A DNA stretch of 64,000 bases from Gemmatimonadota bacterium (GTDB lineage Bacteria > Gemmatimonadota > Gemmatimonadetes > Gemmatimonadales > Gemmatimonadaceae): assembly GCA_016191225.1 (NCBI GenBank), contig JACPPC010000001.1, forward strand, positions 62,001-126,000, written 5' to 3'. Made by a program: the position numbers and the translations under genes. Below the pieces are notes generated by a model that worked only from the letters and a program-made list of their open reading frames with translations, did not search any database and was not told where the DNA came from. Positions 45,542 to 55,206 of the stretch are shown here, in pieces. Each line of letters opens with the position of its first letter. The stretch's first letter is position 1.

Positions 45542-46951
45542 CTACCTCGTGCGCCGCGCCTGCTCGAGCCGCACACCGGTGGCCTCGCGCACGCCCATGT
45601 AGACCACGCCTCCCGGGCCGAAGCCGGCGATCACGCGCCCGGCGGGCATCTGCACCCGGTCGATGAGCTCGCCCTTGTCGCTGATCACGTCGTACACCGA
45701 GCCGCCGCCGAACACGTTCGACGTGCGGATCCAGAGGTTCCCCTCCACGTCGCCGCGGGCGGCACCCGGCGCGAAGGGCGGCGCGTAGTCGGGAAGCTCG
45801 GACGGCGGGACGAACTGCAGCGGCGGGATCGTCGGTGCGCCGCCGGCCCCGGGCTGCTGGTTCTGCGGCCGCGGCCCGTCGCCGCCGCCGCCCGGCGGAC
45901 CGCCTTCCATGCGGAAGGAGATCACGGGCACGCCACCACCGCCGCCGCCGGGGCCGCCGACGATCGGCGCACTGCCCCCACCGGCCGCCTGACGGGCGAG
46001 CGCCTGCTCGCGCAGCTTTTCCATCGCCGCCCTGGTCGAGTCGAGGAAGGCGACCTTGGTCGAGTCGTCGAGGTGGCGCCACGCAAACGGCATCTTGCCC
46101 GTCGAGTGCTTCGAGCCGTCGGGGAGGGTCCAGTCGATGTGATAGTCGCGCGCCCGGACGACAGCCACCGAGCCGTCGGCGAGGAGCGCCCAGTCGTCGA
46201 GCACCTGCATCGGGTTGTTGATCGAGTTCATGCTCACGCGGCCGTTCGCGTCCTGCGACATGTGCATGGTCACCTTCGGCGTCTTGAGGAACGCGAGGGT
46301 GTCGACCTTGCGCGTGGTGAGCTCGAGTCGCACGAGCGGCATCGAGTCCGGGAACTGCGGCGGCGTGAACGGGAGGCCGGTTCCACCGGCGCCACCGCCA
46401 CCGGCGCCAGGCGCGGGCCGGAAGTTGAACGAGGGTGGCGCGCGATAGACCAGGCGCCCCTGCTTGTCGAAGCCCGGCGCGCCGGAAGGGCCGCCGATCA
46501 GTGCGTTGGCCTCGTTCGGCCGTGGCACGGCCATGATACGGGCGATGCGTCCCGCCGGATCGATCACGAACATCGAGAGCGACACCGGGTCGACGAACAG
46601 TGACGAGTCGCCCCGGTACGCGAGCAGGCCCGCAGCCCGCGAGCTGTACGCGTTGGCCGTGGCCTCGGTGGTGTCGGCCACGACGCTGTAGCTGGCGAGC
46701 CCCGGCTCGAACATCAGCAGCCGACGTCCCGCGATGTCGTTCACCAGCAGCCTTCCGCCGGGGAGCGCGCGCACCGACGAGACCGCGGAAAGGAGCTCGG
46801 CCGACCTGGCCTCGATGGCGCCAAGCGGGCGGATGGGAGGGAGCTTGCCCGCGGCGGTCGGCGCCTGGGCGGCGAGGGGAGCGGCGGCCGCGAGGGCCAG
46901 CGCGACGGCGCGCGCCGGGCGAGACCGTGCTGGGAGGATGAGTCGGCTCAT
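45542..46951 (-). CDS. secreted Gly-rich protein, probable beta-propeller, unknown function
   Basis: 469 residues with a signal peptide (RAVALALAAAAPLAAQ). The order of strands suggests a propeller: ALPGGRLLVNDIAGRRLLMF, DPAGRIARIMAVPRP, FDKQGRLVYRAPPS, MSQDANGRVSMNSINNPMQV, DWALLADGSVAVVRARDYHID, GDVEGNLWIRTSNV, with Gly-rich loops (GAGGGGAGG, VGGPGGGGGG, GGGGDG). No family name recognised. Codon use is as for neighbours. It starts about 38 bases after the large TonB-dependent receptor gene, so it is probably its operon partner, perhaps a substrate-binding or surface protein. Confidence 0.78.
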   Translation of the reverse strand: MSRLILPARSRPARAVALALAAAAPLAAQAPTAAGKLPPIRPLGAIEARSAELLSAVSSVRALPGGRLLVNDIAGRRLLMFEPGLASYSVVADTTEATANAYSSRAAGLLAYRGDSSLFVDPVSLSMFVIDPAGRIARIMAVPRPNEANALIGGPSGAPGFDKQGRLVYRAPPSFNFRPAPGAGGGGAGGTGLPFTPPQFPDSMPLVRLELTTRKVDTLAFLKTPKVTMHMSQDANGRVSMNSINNPMQVLDDWALLADGSVAVVRARDYHIDWTLPDGSKHSTGKMPFAWRHLDDSTKVAFLDSTRAAMEKLREQALARQAAGGGSAPIVGGPGGGGGGVPVISFRMEGGPPGGGGDGPRPQNQQPGAGGAPTIPPLQFVPPSELPDYAPPFAPGAARGDVEGNLWIRTSNVFGGGSVYDVISDKGELIDRVQMPAGRVIAGFGPGGVVYMGVREATGVRLEQARRTR

Positions 46952-46989
46952 GGTCGTGTCGGTCGGGGGAATCCGGGGGACGGTGCAGT

Positions 46990-49900
46990 CTAGCGGATGA
47001 TGATCGTCTGCTGGCCGCCGCCGCCGGCGGGAAGGCCAAGGGGCCCGCCACCCCCGCCTGGGAAGAGGTCGGAGCCGCCGGAACCGGCGGTGCCCGAGCG
47101 GATCGACGCGAGGAAGCGCGGGTCCATGTAGCTGGCCACGATCGCGGGGAGCTTGCGGCGCTGTTCGTCGGTGAGCAACGCCCGCACCGACGGCGTGATG
47201 CGCTTGAGGAGGTCCACCGACGCCTCGCGCGCCCTGCGATACCGGCCGTACGCCTCGTCCTCGTCGTATGCGTTGGGGAGCGCGGCGAGGAACTTGCCGA
47301 GGGGCGACCAGATCGAGTCGAGCCGCACGAGGTACCAGCGGTTCATGGTGGCGAGGCTGTCGGCCTGCACGGGGGCGAGGCCGAGCGTGTCCGACTGCCG
47401 GAGGATCTGCCCCATCGGGTTGACGAGGCCGCCGTTGGCGTAGATCGCGCGGATGATCCCCTCGTTCAGCTTGTTGCCCTCGGTGCGCCGGCCGAGGTTG
47501 AGCTGCTGCGTGAGCGACTGCTGCTCGCGCGTGGGCCCGATGTCGAGGCGGAAGATCGCGGTCAGCGTGACGGGCGTCCGGAAGGTGCTGAAGAGCGGGT
47601 TGGCGGAGCCGAACCGCTGGTTGACGTCGTACTTGTAGCGCTGCGTGGTGGGATTGAAGCCGCGCACATAGAGCAGGTTCTGGTCGGGGATCGCCGCCTG
47701 GCCCCACCCCTGCACGTTCTTCTCGCCGTTCAGCAGCAGGTCGGCGGCGCCGAGGGGGTTGGAGACCATCAGCGAGAGCGAGGCGCGCTGCGGCAGGCGC
47801 AGCCTGAGCGGGTTGAACGAGAGGGAGAGGTTCGCCGTGGTCGTCCACGGTCCCTCGCAGCTGTTGCGGCGCGCCACGGCACCCATCTGCGACGCGAGGC
47901 AGTCGCGGACGTAGCTGGGCGCCGAGGCCATCAGCGCCCGCATCGAGGCGGCGATCGCGGGGTCGGTGGTCGTGGCGGGATTGTAGACGAAGGCGCGGTC
48001 GTTGAAGTACCCGTCGCCGTTCACGTCGCCCGACACGAGCGGGGTGAACGGGGTTCCCGAGCGGATGCTGCCGTTCCAGGAGATGCGCACGACGTCGAGC
48101 CAGTTGTAGAAGACGCTGTACTGGACCTGGTGGCGCGAGTCGAAGGCCGATCGCGCCCACTCGACGTCGTAGGGGTTGGCGCCGGTGCTGCCGTTGAAGC
48201 CGCGCTGGCGGTCGCGCACGGTGCTGTAGACGTAGGAGAGGCTCCACGCGTACGACGAGTTGAACGTCGACGGGCTGATCGTCACGCGGAATTGCCGGCT
48301 CTCGGAGCGCAGGTCGGAGCGGAGCTGCGTGACGCGGTTGTAGAGGGCCGAGGTGCGCGACGCGCCGGCAGCGATCGCGCCGGTCGCGGAGTCGATCGCC
48401 GACGGCGCCACGAACACCGGCCGCCCGGCCTCGCCGGCGAGGGTGAATTGCGGCGTGCCGAGGAAGTTGAGGTCGACGTTGCCGGCCTGGTTCAGGTTCG
48501 CCGAGTACGTGACGTCGAAGGTCGCATTGAGGCGGTTGCCGAGCACGGGGCCGTTCCACTGCAGGTTGGCCCGCCACGACCGCGGCGCCACGTAGTCGCC
48601 CGCCAGGAGCGACACGTTGGGGACGGCGCTGGCGAAGCCGGGACTGCCGCCGGCGCAGGTGGCGGGGATCGTGGACGGGTTGGCGAGCCAGGTGGACCAG
48701 TCGGGCACGGGTGCGGCGGCGCCGACGCAGGTGAGCTGCTGCAGGCCCGTCGGCAGGCCGGTGTTGTCGATCGAGGAGCCGGGCAGCTGCGTGCCGGGCG
48801 TGCTCTGGAAGACGCCGACGCCACCGCGCACCACCGCCCGCGGGCCGCGAAAGGCGCCGTCGAAGCCGCCGATCTGCGCGGCCTCACCGTACGTCCAGGA
48901 GAAGCCGAGGCGGGGGCTGACATAGAGACGGTTGGGCACCGACGTGTTCGTCGTCCCGAAGAGGAGCGCGAGTTGCGGGTTCTCGGCCGGGCCGATGTCG
49001 AACCGGTTGCCGTCGAGCCGGACACCGTACTGGATCTGCAGGTCGCGGACGGGCCGGTACGAGTCGCCGAGCGCGATCGCCCCGACGAGCTGGCTGCCAC
49101 CCCGCACGCGCGGCTGGAGCTGGCGGCTGAACAGCGCGGGAATGCCGAGCTGCAGGTCGCCCAGCGAGTTGAAGGCGAGCGACCCGTACTGGTTCGGGCG
49201 CTGGTCGAGGGAGTAGGCGTCGCGGCGGAACTCCGTGGTGAGCTTGATCCGGTGCTTGTTGCTGGCCGTGAACCACGACAGTTGGTTGGTGAAGGCCACG
49301 CTCGAGGAGGCCGTGCTCGTGGCCAGCGTCGGGCTGCCGCCGAAGGCGACCGTCTTGACGCCGTTCGAGCCGTCGGCAAAGGTCGAGTTCACGCGCACCG
49401 TGCCGCTCGGCATGTCGAGGAAGGGCGAGTTCGACGTCTGCTGCGCGTTGAGGCCGAGGGTCGTCTCGCTCAGCATGCCGAACAGGAAGTAGGTGGAGTG
49501 GCGCGCCTGCACCCCCCAGTTCCAGTCGGTGCGGTTGCCGCTGTGCGCGGGGAGCTCGGTGGTCAGGTTCGACACCGGCGACTGGCGCGAGTAGGCGCCG
49601 CTGAGCGTGAGGTTGTAGGCCGAGCCGTTGCGCGAGCCGGGCGGCGCGAGGTCGAAGGCCGCCAGCAGGGACGCCTGGTCGCTGAGGCGCTCGCTGAACG
49701 AGCGGCCGGCGGTGGTCGGCACGTTGAGGCCGCCGAGGATCCCCAGCAGGCGCGTCACGGAGTCCCGCGCGATCCCCGCCGCCTGCAGCCCGACCGGGTC
49801 GGTGTTGAGGAGCGACCGCAGGTCGTTGGAGCGCCGTCCGAGCTGGTACGAGACGTTGTAGAAGGCGGTGTTGTACCTGACCGGGCCGGAGAAGAGTCCG

Positions 49901-50724
49901 CCAAGGGAAGTATTGGAGTACTCCTGCCCGAGGGCGCGCGCCGCCTGGTCGGTCCACTGCAACTGTGGCGCGTCGAGCAGCAGGCTCGCGGTACGCTGAA
50001 TGAAGTTCGTCCCCGAGCGCGTGCGGAGGTTGAAGTTGCCGCCGCTGAAGCCGCCGCGGGACACGTCGTACGGCGAGGTGGTGAGCGACGACGTGACGGC
50101 GGCGTCGCGCGGGAGGGTGGAGCCGCCGAAGTTCTGCCCGTTGAGGGTGGTGGAGTTCTGGTCGGGCGACAGTCCGAGCACGCTGAAGCCGGAGGGATCG
50201 CCGTCGGCGCCCGGCACGAGGAGCACGCCGGGGAGCGATGCCGCCATCGCGGCGAGGTCGCCCAGCTGGCTGGCGGCGAGGGCCGACACGTCGGTGCGCC
50301 GCTCGCTGCCGCCGATGTCGGCGGCATTGTCGTTGCGCGTCGGCCGGTCGCGCGGCGCCTCGACCCGCACGGCGTCGAGCGCGGTGGCGGCCCGCGACAG
50401 CCTGGCGTCGGCGACGAGGATGTCCTCCTCGGCGACCCGCTTGACCTCGAAGCGCCGCGGGGCGAACCCGATCGCGGCGAAGTTCACGAAGTAGTCCCCG
50501 TCGCCGCCGGGGACGGTGATCATGTAGCGCCCGTTCGTGTCGGTCCGGCCCGTGCGGCTGACCGCGCCGGACAGGGTCGTGACCGTGACCTGCGCGCCCT
50601 CGACGGGGAGGTTGTCGGGGCCCGTGACCCGGCCGCGAATGACGTCGACGCCCTGGGCGGCCAGGGGGGCGCCGGCAAGCGAGAGCAGCAGGGCGACGGC
50701 GCGGGCGGGGGAACGGTGGCTCAT
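46990..50724 (-). CDS. very large TonB-dependent receptor with extra C-terminal domain
   Basis: 1244 residues, outer-membrane transporter. Signal peptide at 1-23. Carboxypeptidase-regulatory-like Ig domain at 28-110 (VTGPDNLPVEGAQVTVTTL). A plug-like domain follows with LSPDQNSTTLNGQNFGG, then beta-barrel strands to about 1065. The barrel is not the C-terminus: about 175 residues follow, including LLTDEQRRKLPAIVASYMD (1183-1201) as in Spy/CpxP-like helical domains, and a GGGGGPLGLPAGGGG tail ending QQTIIIR. Uptake of large organic ligands is the usual role for this type; the ligand is unknown. It is probably powered by the TonB systems at 34-38 kb. Confidence 0.88.
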   Translation of the reverse strand: MSHRSPARAVALLLSLAGAPLAAQGVDVIRGRVTGPDNLPVEGAQVTVTTLSGAVSRTGRTDTNGRYMITVPGGDGDYFVNFAAIGFAPRRFEVKRVAEEDILVADARLSRAATALDAVRVEAPRDRPTRNDNAADIGGSERRTDVSALAASQLGDLAAMAASLPGVLLVPGADGDPSGFSVLGLSPDQNSTTLNGQNFGGSTLPRDAAVTSSLTTSPYDVSRGGFSGGNFNLRTRSGTNFIQRTASLLLDAPQLQWTDQAARALGQEYSNTSLGGLFSGPVRYNTAFYNVSYQLGRRSNDLRSLLNTDPVGLQAAGIARDSVTRLLGILGGLNVPTTAGRSFSERLSDQASLLAAFDLAPPGSRNGSAYNLTLSGAYSRQSPVSNLTTELPAHSGNRTDWNWGVQARHSTYFLFGMLSETTLGLNAQQTSNSPFLDMPSGTVRVNSTFADGSNGVKTVAFGGSPTLATSTASSSVAFTNQLSWFTASNKHRIKLTTEFRRDAYSLDQRPNQYGSLAFNSLGDLQLGIPALFSRQLQPRVRGGSQLVGAIALGDSYRPVRDLQIQYGVRLDGNRFDIGPAENPQLALLFGTTNTSVPNRLYVSPRLGFSWTYGEAAQIGGFDGAFRGPRAVVRGGVGVFQSTPGTQLPGSSIDNTGLPTGLQQLTCVGAAAPVPDWSTWLANPSTIPATCAGGSPGFASAVPNVSLLAGDYVAPRSWRANLQWNGPVLGNRLNATFDVTYSANLNQAGNVDLNFLGTPQFTLAGEAGRPVFVAPSAIDSATGAIAAGASRTSALYNRVTQLRSDLRSESRQFRVTISPSTFNSSYAWSLSYVYSTVRDRQRGFNGSTGANPYDVEWARSAFDSRHQVQYSVFYNWLDVVRISWNGSIRSGTPFTPLVSGDVNGDGYFNDRAFVYNPATTTDPAIAASMRALMASAPSYVRDCLASQMGAVARRNSCEGPWTTTANLSLSFNPLRLRLPQRASLSLMVSNPLGAADLLLNGEKNVQGWGQAAIPDQNLLYVRGFNPTTQRYKYDVNQRFGSANPLFSTFRTPVTLTAIFRLDIGPTREQQSLTQQLNLGRRTEGNKLNEGIIRAIYANGGLVNPMGQILRQSDTLGLAPVQADSLATMNRWYLVRLDSIWSPLGKFLAALPNAYDEDEAYGRYRRAREASVDLLKRITPSVRALLTDEQRRKLPAIVASYMDPRFLASIRSGTAGSGGSDLFPGGGGGPLGLPAGGGGQQTIIIR

Positions 50725-50833
50725 GCGCGGTGGACGCGAGGGGTGGGGCGATGCGGACTCGCCACTGAGACACGCATCGTCGCCCCCGGGTTTACGATGC
50801 CGCCGCGATCGACCCGACAGACACCACCCACGC

Positions 50834-52999
50834 TCAGGCCAGCGCCAGGTTGGCGCGCCCCGCGTCGCTCACCTCGATGGGCTCACCCAGCGGCCCCTCC
50901 CGCTCCGCGCCGTCGACGACCACGCGCACCCGCTCGCCGGCAACGTGCACGTCGAGCGTTCGCCCGCGGACCTGGACGCCGGTGACGTCGAGCCGGTCGG
51001 CTCCCACCGGCAGCGGATCGACCGTGATGCCGGCCGCGTGGGGGCGAATGCCAGCCGCCGCCCGCAGCAGCAGGTCGCAGGGCCACTCGCGCTGGTCCCC
51101 CTGCGCGCCGAGGGCCGCGCTCGCCTGTCCCGTGAGTGGGTTGTGGTCGCCGGCCGCGCGCAGCCGTCGAAGATCGCCGTCGGCGAAGCGGACCCGCACC
51201 AGCCTGGCGACGATCAGCGCGACCGACCGGCGCAGCTCGGGGCGCTCGTCGATTTCTCCCAGCAGCGCGTCGGCGATCGCGCAGGAAATCCACGGCACCA
51301 TCCTCGCGGCCGAGGGCTCGTCGCGATCACCGAGCGGTGCGGCGGCGCGCCAGAGGGCCTCGGAGTCCCCAAGGGCGCGCGCCGGCACCGGAAAGGGCGT
51401 CCAGAACCTGGCCGGGTCGTGAAGGGCGCGCAGGAGGGCGGTCACCTGGTCGCGAGTCGGCACGTCGGTGCCGAGGGCCAGGAGGGGGAGCGCCGACGGA
51501 GCGGCCGACGGGTGTCCCCCCTGCAGCAGCGGCGCGTGCCCGAGCGCCCTCGCGATGCCGGCCCCGGCCCGCGCCGCCGTCTCGCGCCAGCGGCCGGCCT
51601 GCTCGGGAACGCCGGCGGCGTCGGCGGTGTCCTCGAGCCAGCGGGCGAGCCGGTACGTCCACGAGTTCCACGCAACCGCCCGGTCGGCGCCGTCGCGCGA
51701 GCCGGCCTCCTCCTCGCCGCGCGTTGCCATCCACTCGGCGTGGCGACCGAGGGGGCCATGCGTGGCCGCAAGCCAGGGCGTGTCGGGGGCGATCGCGTGG
51801 AGGGCCGCCGCGGCCGCGCCCCAGTCGGCGGGATCGGCGTTCGCGGTGAGGGCGGAGGGGGGATGGTCGCGGCCGCCCCGCATCAGCGCGCGTGGGAGCG
51901 AGCCGTCGGCGCGGAGGGCGCGCATCCAGGCCGCGAGCAGGGCCCGCGCCCGCACCGGCTCGCTCCAGGCCAGCTCGCGCAGCACCGCCGGGGTCGCCCG
52001 TGCGCTCACGGCACCGGTGGTGTGCTCGCGAATCGCGAGGGTACGCTCGGGGTCGTCGAGGGTGACCGCGTGCGCCCAGAGCGACTCCCACCGGGCGCTC
52101 CACGCCGCCTCGATGAACGGGTCGGAGCTGGACACGCGCGGCGCCGCCCCGAGGCGCTCCTGCCAGCGGCGCCGGCTGACCCCGCCCAGGGTCGCGCCAA
52201 GGTCCGCGGCCGGCGCGGCGAGGGCGGGGGCGCCGTCTCGCGAGAGGCGCATGGCGAAGGTGACCGCTCCCCCGCCGTCGCCGACGCCCAGGGCACGATG
52301 CACCGCCCCGCACCACCAGCGATGGCCATCGGCGGGGCGCATCGCGCCGGGAAGCCGGTGGTTGGTCCACACCTCGGCGAGCGGCGCCTGCTCCCACCGC
52401 GGCGACTGGTCGGCGTCCGTCGCGGGGAGCGCGGCCCAGCTGGTGGTCGCGCCGAGGCAGGCGAGGGAGAGCTGCAACCGCACCGGCGCGGCGCTTCCCT
52501 CGCCGGGGAGCTCGGCGCGCGCGGCGTCGCCCTGCCGGCGGCCCGTGGCCCGTCGTCCGACGCGCCGTACGAAGTCGAGGGCGCCGGTCCAGGCCGTCCG
52601 CTCGGGGTCGAGCTGCGACACAGGCTGGAGCGTCCACGCCACGAGGTGCACGTCGGCGCGCTTGAGCGAGCGCAGCCGCCATTCCGACACGAAGACGCCG
52701 CCGGGGTGGACGGAGCGGACTTCGGTCGCGGTGATGCCGTTGGGGAGGCGGTACTCGGCCGTCAGCTCGGCCGGCGTGGCGCGACGGGCGACGACCTTGA
52801 GGGGAAGGGCGAAGCCATCGGCATCGAGCACGCTGACGGTGAACAGCGGGGCGAGCGCCGCGTCGCCGATCGCACCGCCGTCCCAGAAGCCGGGGGCGTC
52901 GAGCCAGCGGGGGGCGGCGGGGGCGAAGGCGGTGCCATCGAGCCCGCCAAGGAGCCAGGAGTCCTCGCGTGCGACCAGCGCGACCGCGTCGTCCGCCAC
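50834..52999 (-). CDS. MGH1/glucoamylase-like glycosidase, unknown substrate
   Basis: 721 residues from GTG 52999. The first 300 residues are beta-rich (LRSLKRADVHLVAWTLQP), and from about 355 an (alpha/alpha)6-barrel pattern appears: IEAAWSARWESLWAHAVT, LLAAWMRALRADGSLPRAL, AVAWNSWTYRLARWLEDTAD and RMVPWISCAIADALLGEID. This resembles amylo-alpha-1,6-glucosidase/GH63-type helical barrels. Acidic catalytic residues cannot be assigned safely. It could be a trehalose, glycogen or glycoside enzyme. It begins 10 bases after the peroxiredoxin stop; no signal peptide is seen. Confidence 0.72.
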   Translation of the reverse strand: MADDAVALVAREDSWLLGGLDGTAFAPAAPRWLDAPGFWDGGAIGDAALAPLFTVSVLDADGFALPLKVVARRATPAELTAEYRLPNGITATEVRSVHPGGVFVSEWRLRSLKRADVHLVAWTLQPVSQLDPERTAWTGALDFVRRVGRRATGRRQGDAARAELPGEGSAAPVRLQLSLACLGATTSWAALPATDADQSPRWEQAPLAEVWTNHRLPGAMRPADGHRWWCGAVHRALGVGDGGGAVTFAMRLSRDGAPALAAPAADLGATLGGVSRRRWQERLGAAPRVSSSDPFIEAAWSARWESLWAHAVTLDDPERTLAIREHTTGAVSARATPAVLRELAWSEPVRARALLAAWMRALRADGSLPRALMRGGRDHPPSALTANADPADWGAAAAALHAIAPDTPWLAATHGPLGRHAEWMATRGEEEAGSRDGADRAVAWNSWTYRLARWLEDTADAAGVPEQAGRWRETAARAGAGIARALGHAPLLQGGHPSAAPSALPLLALGTDVPTRDQVTALLRALHDPARFWTPFPVPARALGDSEALWRAAAPLGDRDEPSAARMVPWISCAIADALLGEIDERPELRRSVALIVARLVRVRFADGDLRRLRAAGDHNPLTGQASAALGAQGDQREWPCDLLLRAAAGIRPHAAGITVDPLPVGADRLDVTGVQVRGRTLDVHVAGERVRVVVDGAEREGPLGEPIEVSDAGRANLALA

Positions 53000-53009
53000 G
53001 CGGGCCCGC

Positions 53010-53492
53010 TCAGCCGAGCGCGGCGATCTGCTGCAGCAGCTCGGCGTTCTCGCGCTTGTGGCGGTCGTTCGCCTCGACGAAGCTCCAGCGGACGACGCCG
53101 GCCTTGTCGATGAGCACGTACGCCCGCCTCGAGAAGAACTTGTCGGCGACGAGCAGGTCCCAGGGGCCAACAACCTCGCGCTTGAAGTCGCTGAGCAGGT
53201 GCACCGTCATCTGGTGCATGCTGCGAAAGACCTTGAGCGACGGGATGGCGTCGACGGAGACGGGGAAGACCACGACATCCCGGCCGCTGAACGCGTCGAA
53301 GTCGTCGGAGAAGGAGCAGAGTTCGGCGGTGCAGACGCTGGTGAACGCGAGCGGGAAGAAGGCGAGGAGCACGTGCTGCCTGCCGCGGAACGACGACAGG
53401 GTGACCATCTCGCCGGCGGTCGAGGGCAGCGTGAAGTCGGGGGCGGCCTCCCCGGGCTGCGGAAAATGCGGCGCTACGGCGACGGCGACCAT
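53010..53492 (-). CDS. peroxiredoxin (AhpC/TSA family)
   Basis: Thiol peroxidase that reduces H2O2 or organic peroxides. 160 residues. The peroxidatic Cys54 sits in FFPLAFTSVCTAELCSF (PxxxTxxC), with a second Cys59 five residues later that may act as resolving Cys. APDFTLPSTAGEMVTLSSFRG and FPVSVDAIPSLKVF match the AhpE/BCP-like 1-Cys or atypical 2-Cys group. The ATG follows a 28-base gap after tRNA-Ala; no ribosome site is strong. The glycosidase gene follows closely. Reductant may be thioredoxin, by family knowledge. Confidence 0.92.
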   Translation of the reverse strand: MVAVAVAPHFPQPGEAAPDFTLPSTAGEMVTLSSFRGRQHVLLAFFPLAFTSVCTAELCSFSDDFDAFSGRDVVVFPVSVDAIPSLKVFRSMHQMTVHLLSDFKREVVGPWDLLVADKFFSRRAYVLIDKAGVVRWSFVEANDRHKRENAELLQQIAALG

Positions 53493-53520
53493 GGTCGTGG
53501 TGGCGGAGTGGACGATCGAG

Positions 53521-53593
53521 TGGAGCGGACCGGGATCGAACCGGTGACCCCCTGCTTGCAAAGCAGGTGCTCTCCCAGCTGAGCTACCGCCCC
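53521..53593 (-). tRNA. tRNA-Ala (anticodon UGC)
   Basis: A 73-base cloverleaf. The acceptor pairs GGGGCGG with CCGCTCC, giving the G3.U70 wobble pair that identifies alanine tRNAs. The anticodon arm CCTGC/GCAGG has loop TTTGCAA and anticodon TGC (plus-strand 53558-53560). The T arm carries GGTTCGATCC. CCA is not encoded. Confidence 0.97.
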
Positions 53594-53760
53594 GTGCGCC
53601 GAGAATATATCGCGTCCCGGGTGTCCGAGGGAGTTCACCGGAGATCGGGGGCGAGGACGATGCGGCGTGCGCCGCGACCGATCCGCGAAGCACGGCCACG
53701 GAGGGTCGCGAAGGAGGCGAGTGACCGAGGGGCCCGCCGCGCCGGCCAGTCGTGGCGGGC

Positions 53761-53804
53761 CCAGGGACGGGCAGATCACGCCGTTGCCCGTGCGCCCTCC
53801 CTGG
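53761..53804 (-). terminator. hairpin downstream of actF
   Basis: CCAGGGA (53761-53767) pairs with TCCCTGG (53798-53804), and inside CGGGCA (53768-53773) pairs with TGCCCG (53785-53790). It lies 74 bases after the actF stop and may end the act operon. The rest of 53594-53877 shows nothing else. Confidence 0.4.
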
Positions 53805-53877
53805 ACCTCCGTGCCCCGCATCGTCGCCGTGGTTGCGCCCCGCGCGCCTTCCTCCCCGGCACCGCCGCCTCCCGTCC

Positions 53878-55206
53878 CTACTCGTGGGCCGGCAGCGGCT
53901 CCATGGTCTCGGCGTTCACCGGCACCTGCACCTCGTCGCGCGCGGCGGTGGTCATCATGAACACGCGCACCTTGGGGAAGGCGTCCATGAACATGAGGTA
54001 ACTCCACGCCCACAGCCCGAGGAAGCCGGCAAAGATGCCGATCTCCCAGGCGCCGAGGGGAAGGGTCGCCACCTCGCCATAGATCGACGGGTAGATCTCG
54101 GTGTAGCGGTGGATCCAGAGCCCCACGATGCTCGACAGGGCGAAGATCGTCATCGTCGGCGTCCAGATCTTCGGGAACTTTCCCATCAGCCCGAAGAAGG
54201 GGAGGACGAACATGCCGGCCACGTACGCGAGCGTGAGCGGGGTCCAGGGCGCGGTGAGGCGCAGGCTGAAGAAGTGGGTCTCCTCGGGGATGTTGCCGTA
54301 CCAGATCACGAGGTACTGGCTGAACGTGAGGTAGCCCCAGAACGCCGTGAAGGCGAAGCAGAGCTTGCCGATGTCGTGGAACTGCTGCTCGCCGATCACG
54401 TCCTGCATGCCGAGGTGGTTGCGCCAGAGGCGCGTGAGCAGGGCCATCAGCATCAGCATCGCCACCCAGCCGCCCATGAACACCTGCCAGCCGTACAGGG
54501 TGCTGTGGAAGTGGACGTCGGCGGACATGGAGAGGTCCCACGCCAGCACGACCCATCCAAAGCCGAACAGGATCGCGATCAGGACCGCGAGCTTGCCCTG
54601 CAGCGAGTGCTGGGTGTGAAGCTCGCGGCGCTCGTCGCCAAAGCCGGCGCGCATCCGCTCGCGGAGTCCCTTCGCCCAGGCCAGCCCCCCCTCGGGAAGG
54701 ATCGCGACGTCGAGCCGCACCGAGTTCCAGACGAACCAGACGGAGAGGGCGGTGAGGAGCCCGAAGACCACGAGGTCGCGCGGGATGAGGAACGACTTGG
54801 CGAGCCAGACCGCCTTCTCGTGCGCATGCGGCGGGGTGGTGGCCCAGGTGTAGATCTGATCGAGGCCGAAGAACATCGTCGCCGCGAGGAGCACGAAGGC
54901 GATCGGCAGCCAGGCCACGAAGCCCTCGAAGAAGCGGACCACGGGGCGCGACCAGCGCGCGGTGGTGATCCGCTGCACGGCGGCGAAGGCGACCGCCGCC
55001 GAGGAGATCGTGGTGAAGAACATCCAGTTGAACTGGAACGCCTGCCAGGCGCGGGCGTGCCCGGTGAAGGCGCCATAGAGGAACAGGGCGAAGCCCGCGG
55101 CCGCGAGGGCGAGGGCGAACCGGCGCAGCGTAGCGCTCGACGCCCTGGTGGCCATCGGCGCCAGCTCGGCGCGCGTCGGCACGTCGTGGGGACCGTGGGC
55201 GCTCAT
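53878..55206 (-). CDS. actF: Alternative Complex III membrane subunit ActF
   Basis: Integral membrane subunit of quinol:cytochrome c oxidoreductase (ACIII). 442 residues, about ten helices. It resembles the quinone-binding subunit 2 of the complex, a relative of ActC. Conserved-looking parts: AFQFNWMFFTTISSAAVAF, IPRDLVVFGLLTALSVWFVW, GWQVFMGGWVAMLMLMALL, FTAFWGYLTFSQYLVIWYGN and PFFGLMGKFPKIW. Last gene of the act operon; start overlaps the actE stop (ATGA). No cytochrome c oxidase gene follows in the window. Confidence 0.92.
   Translation of the reverse strand: MSAHGPHDVPTRAELAPMATRASSATLRRFALALAAAGFALFLYGAFTGHARAWQAFQFNWMFFTTISSAAVAFAAVQRITTARWSRPVVRFFEGFVAWLPIAFVLLAATMFFGLDQIYTWATTPPHAHEKAVWLAKSFLIPRDLVVFGLLTALSVWFVWNSVRLDVAILPEGGLAWAKGLRERMRAGFGDERRELHTQHSLQGKLAVLIAILFGFGWVVLAWDLSMSADVHFHSTLYGWQVFMGGWVAMLMLMALLTRLWRNHLGMQDVIGEQQFHDIGKLCFAFTAFWGYLTFSQYLVIWYGNIPEETHFFSLRLTAPWTPLTLAYVAGMFVLPFFGLMGKFPKIWTPTMTIFALSSIVGLWIHRYTEIYPSIYGEVATLPLGAWEIGIFAGFLGLWAWSYLMFMDAFPKVRVFMMTTAARDEVQVPVNAETMEPLPAHE

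Noticed and set aside
48130..50985. A 951-codon plus-strand open frame
   Set aside because: It is antisense to the TonB-dependent receptor and has the same low-complexity composition.
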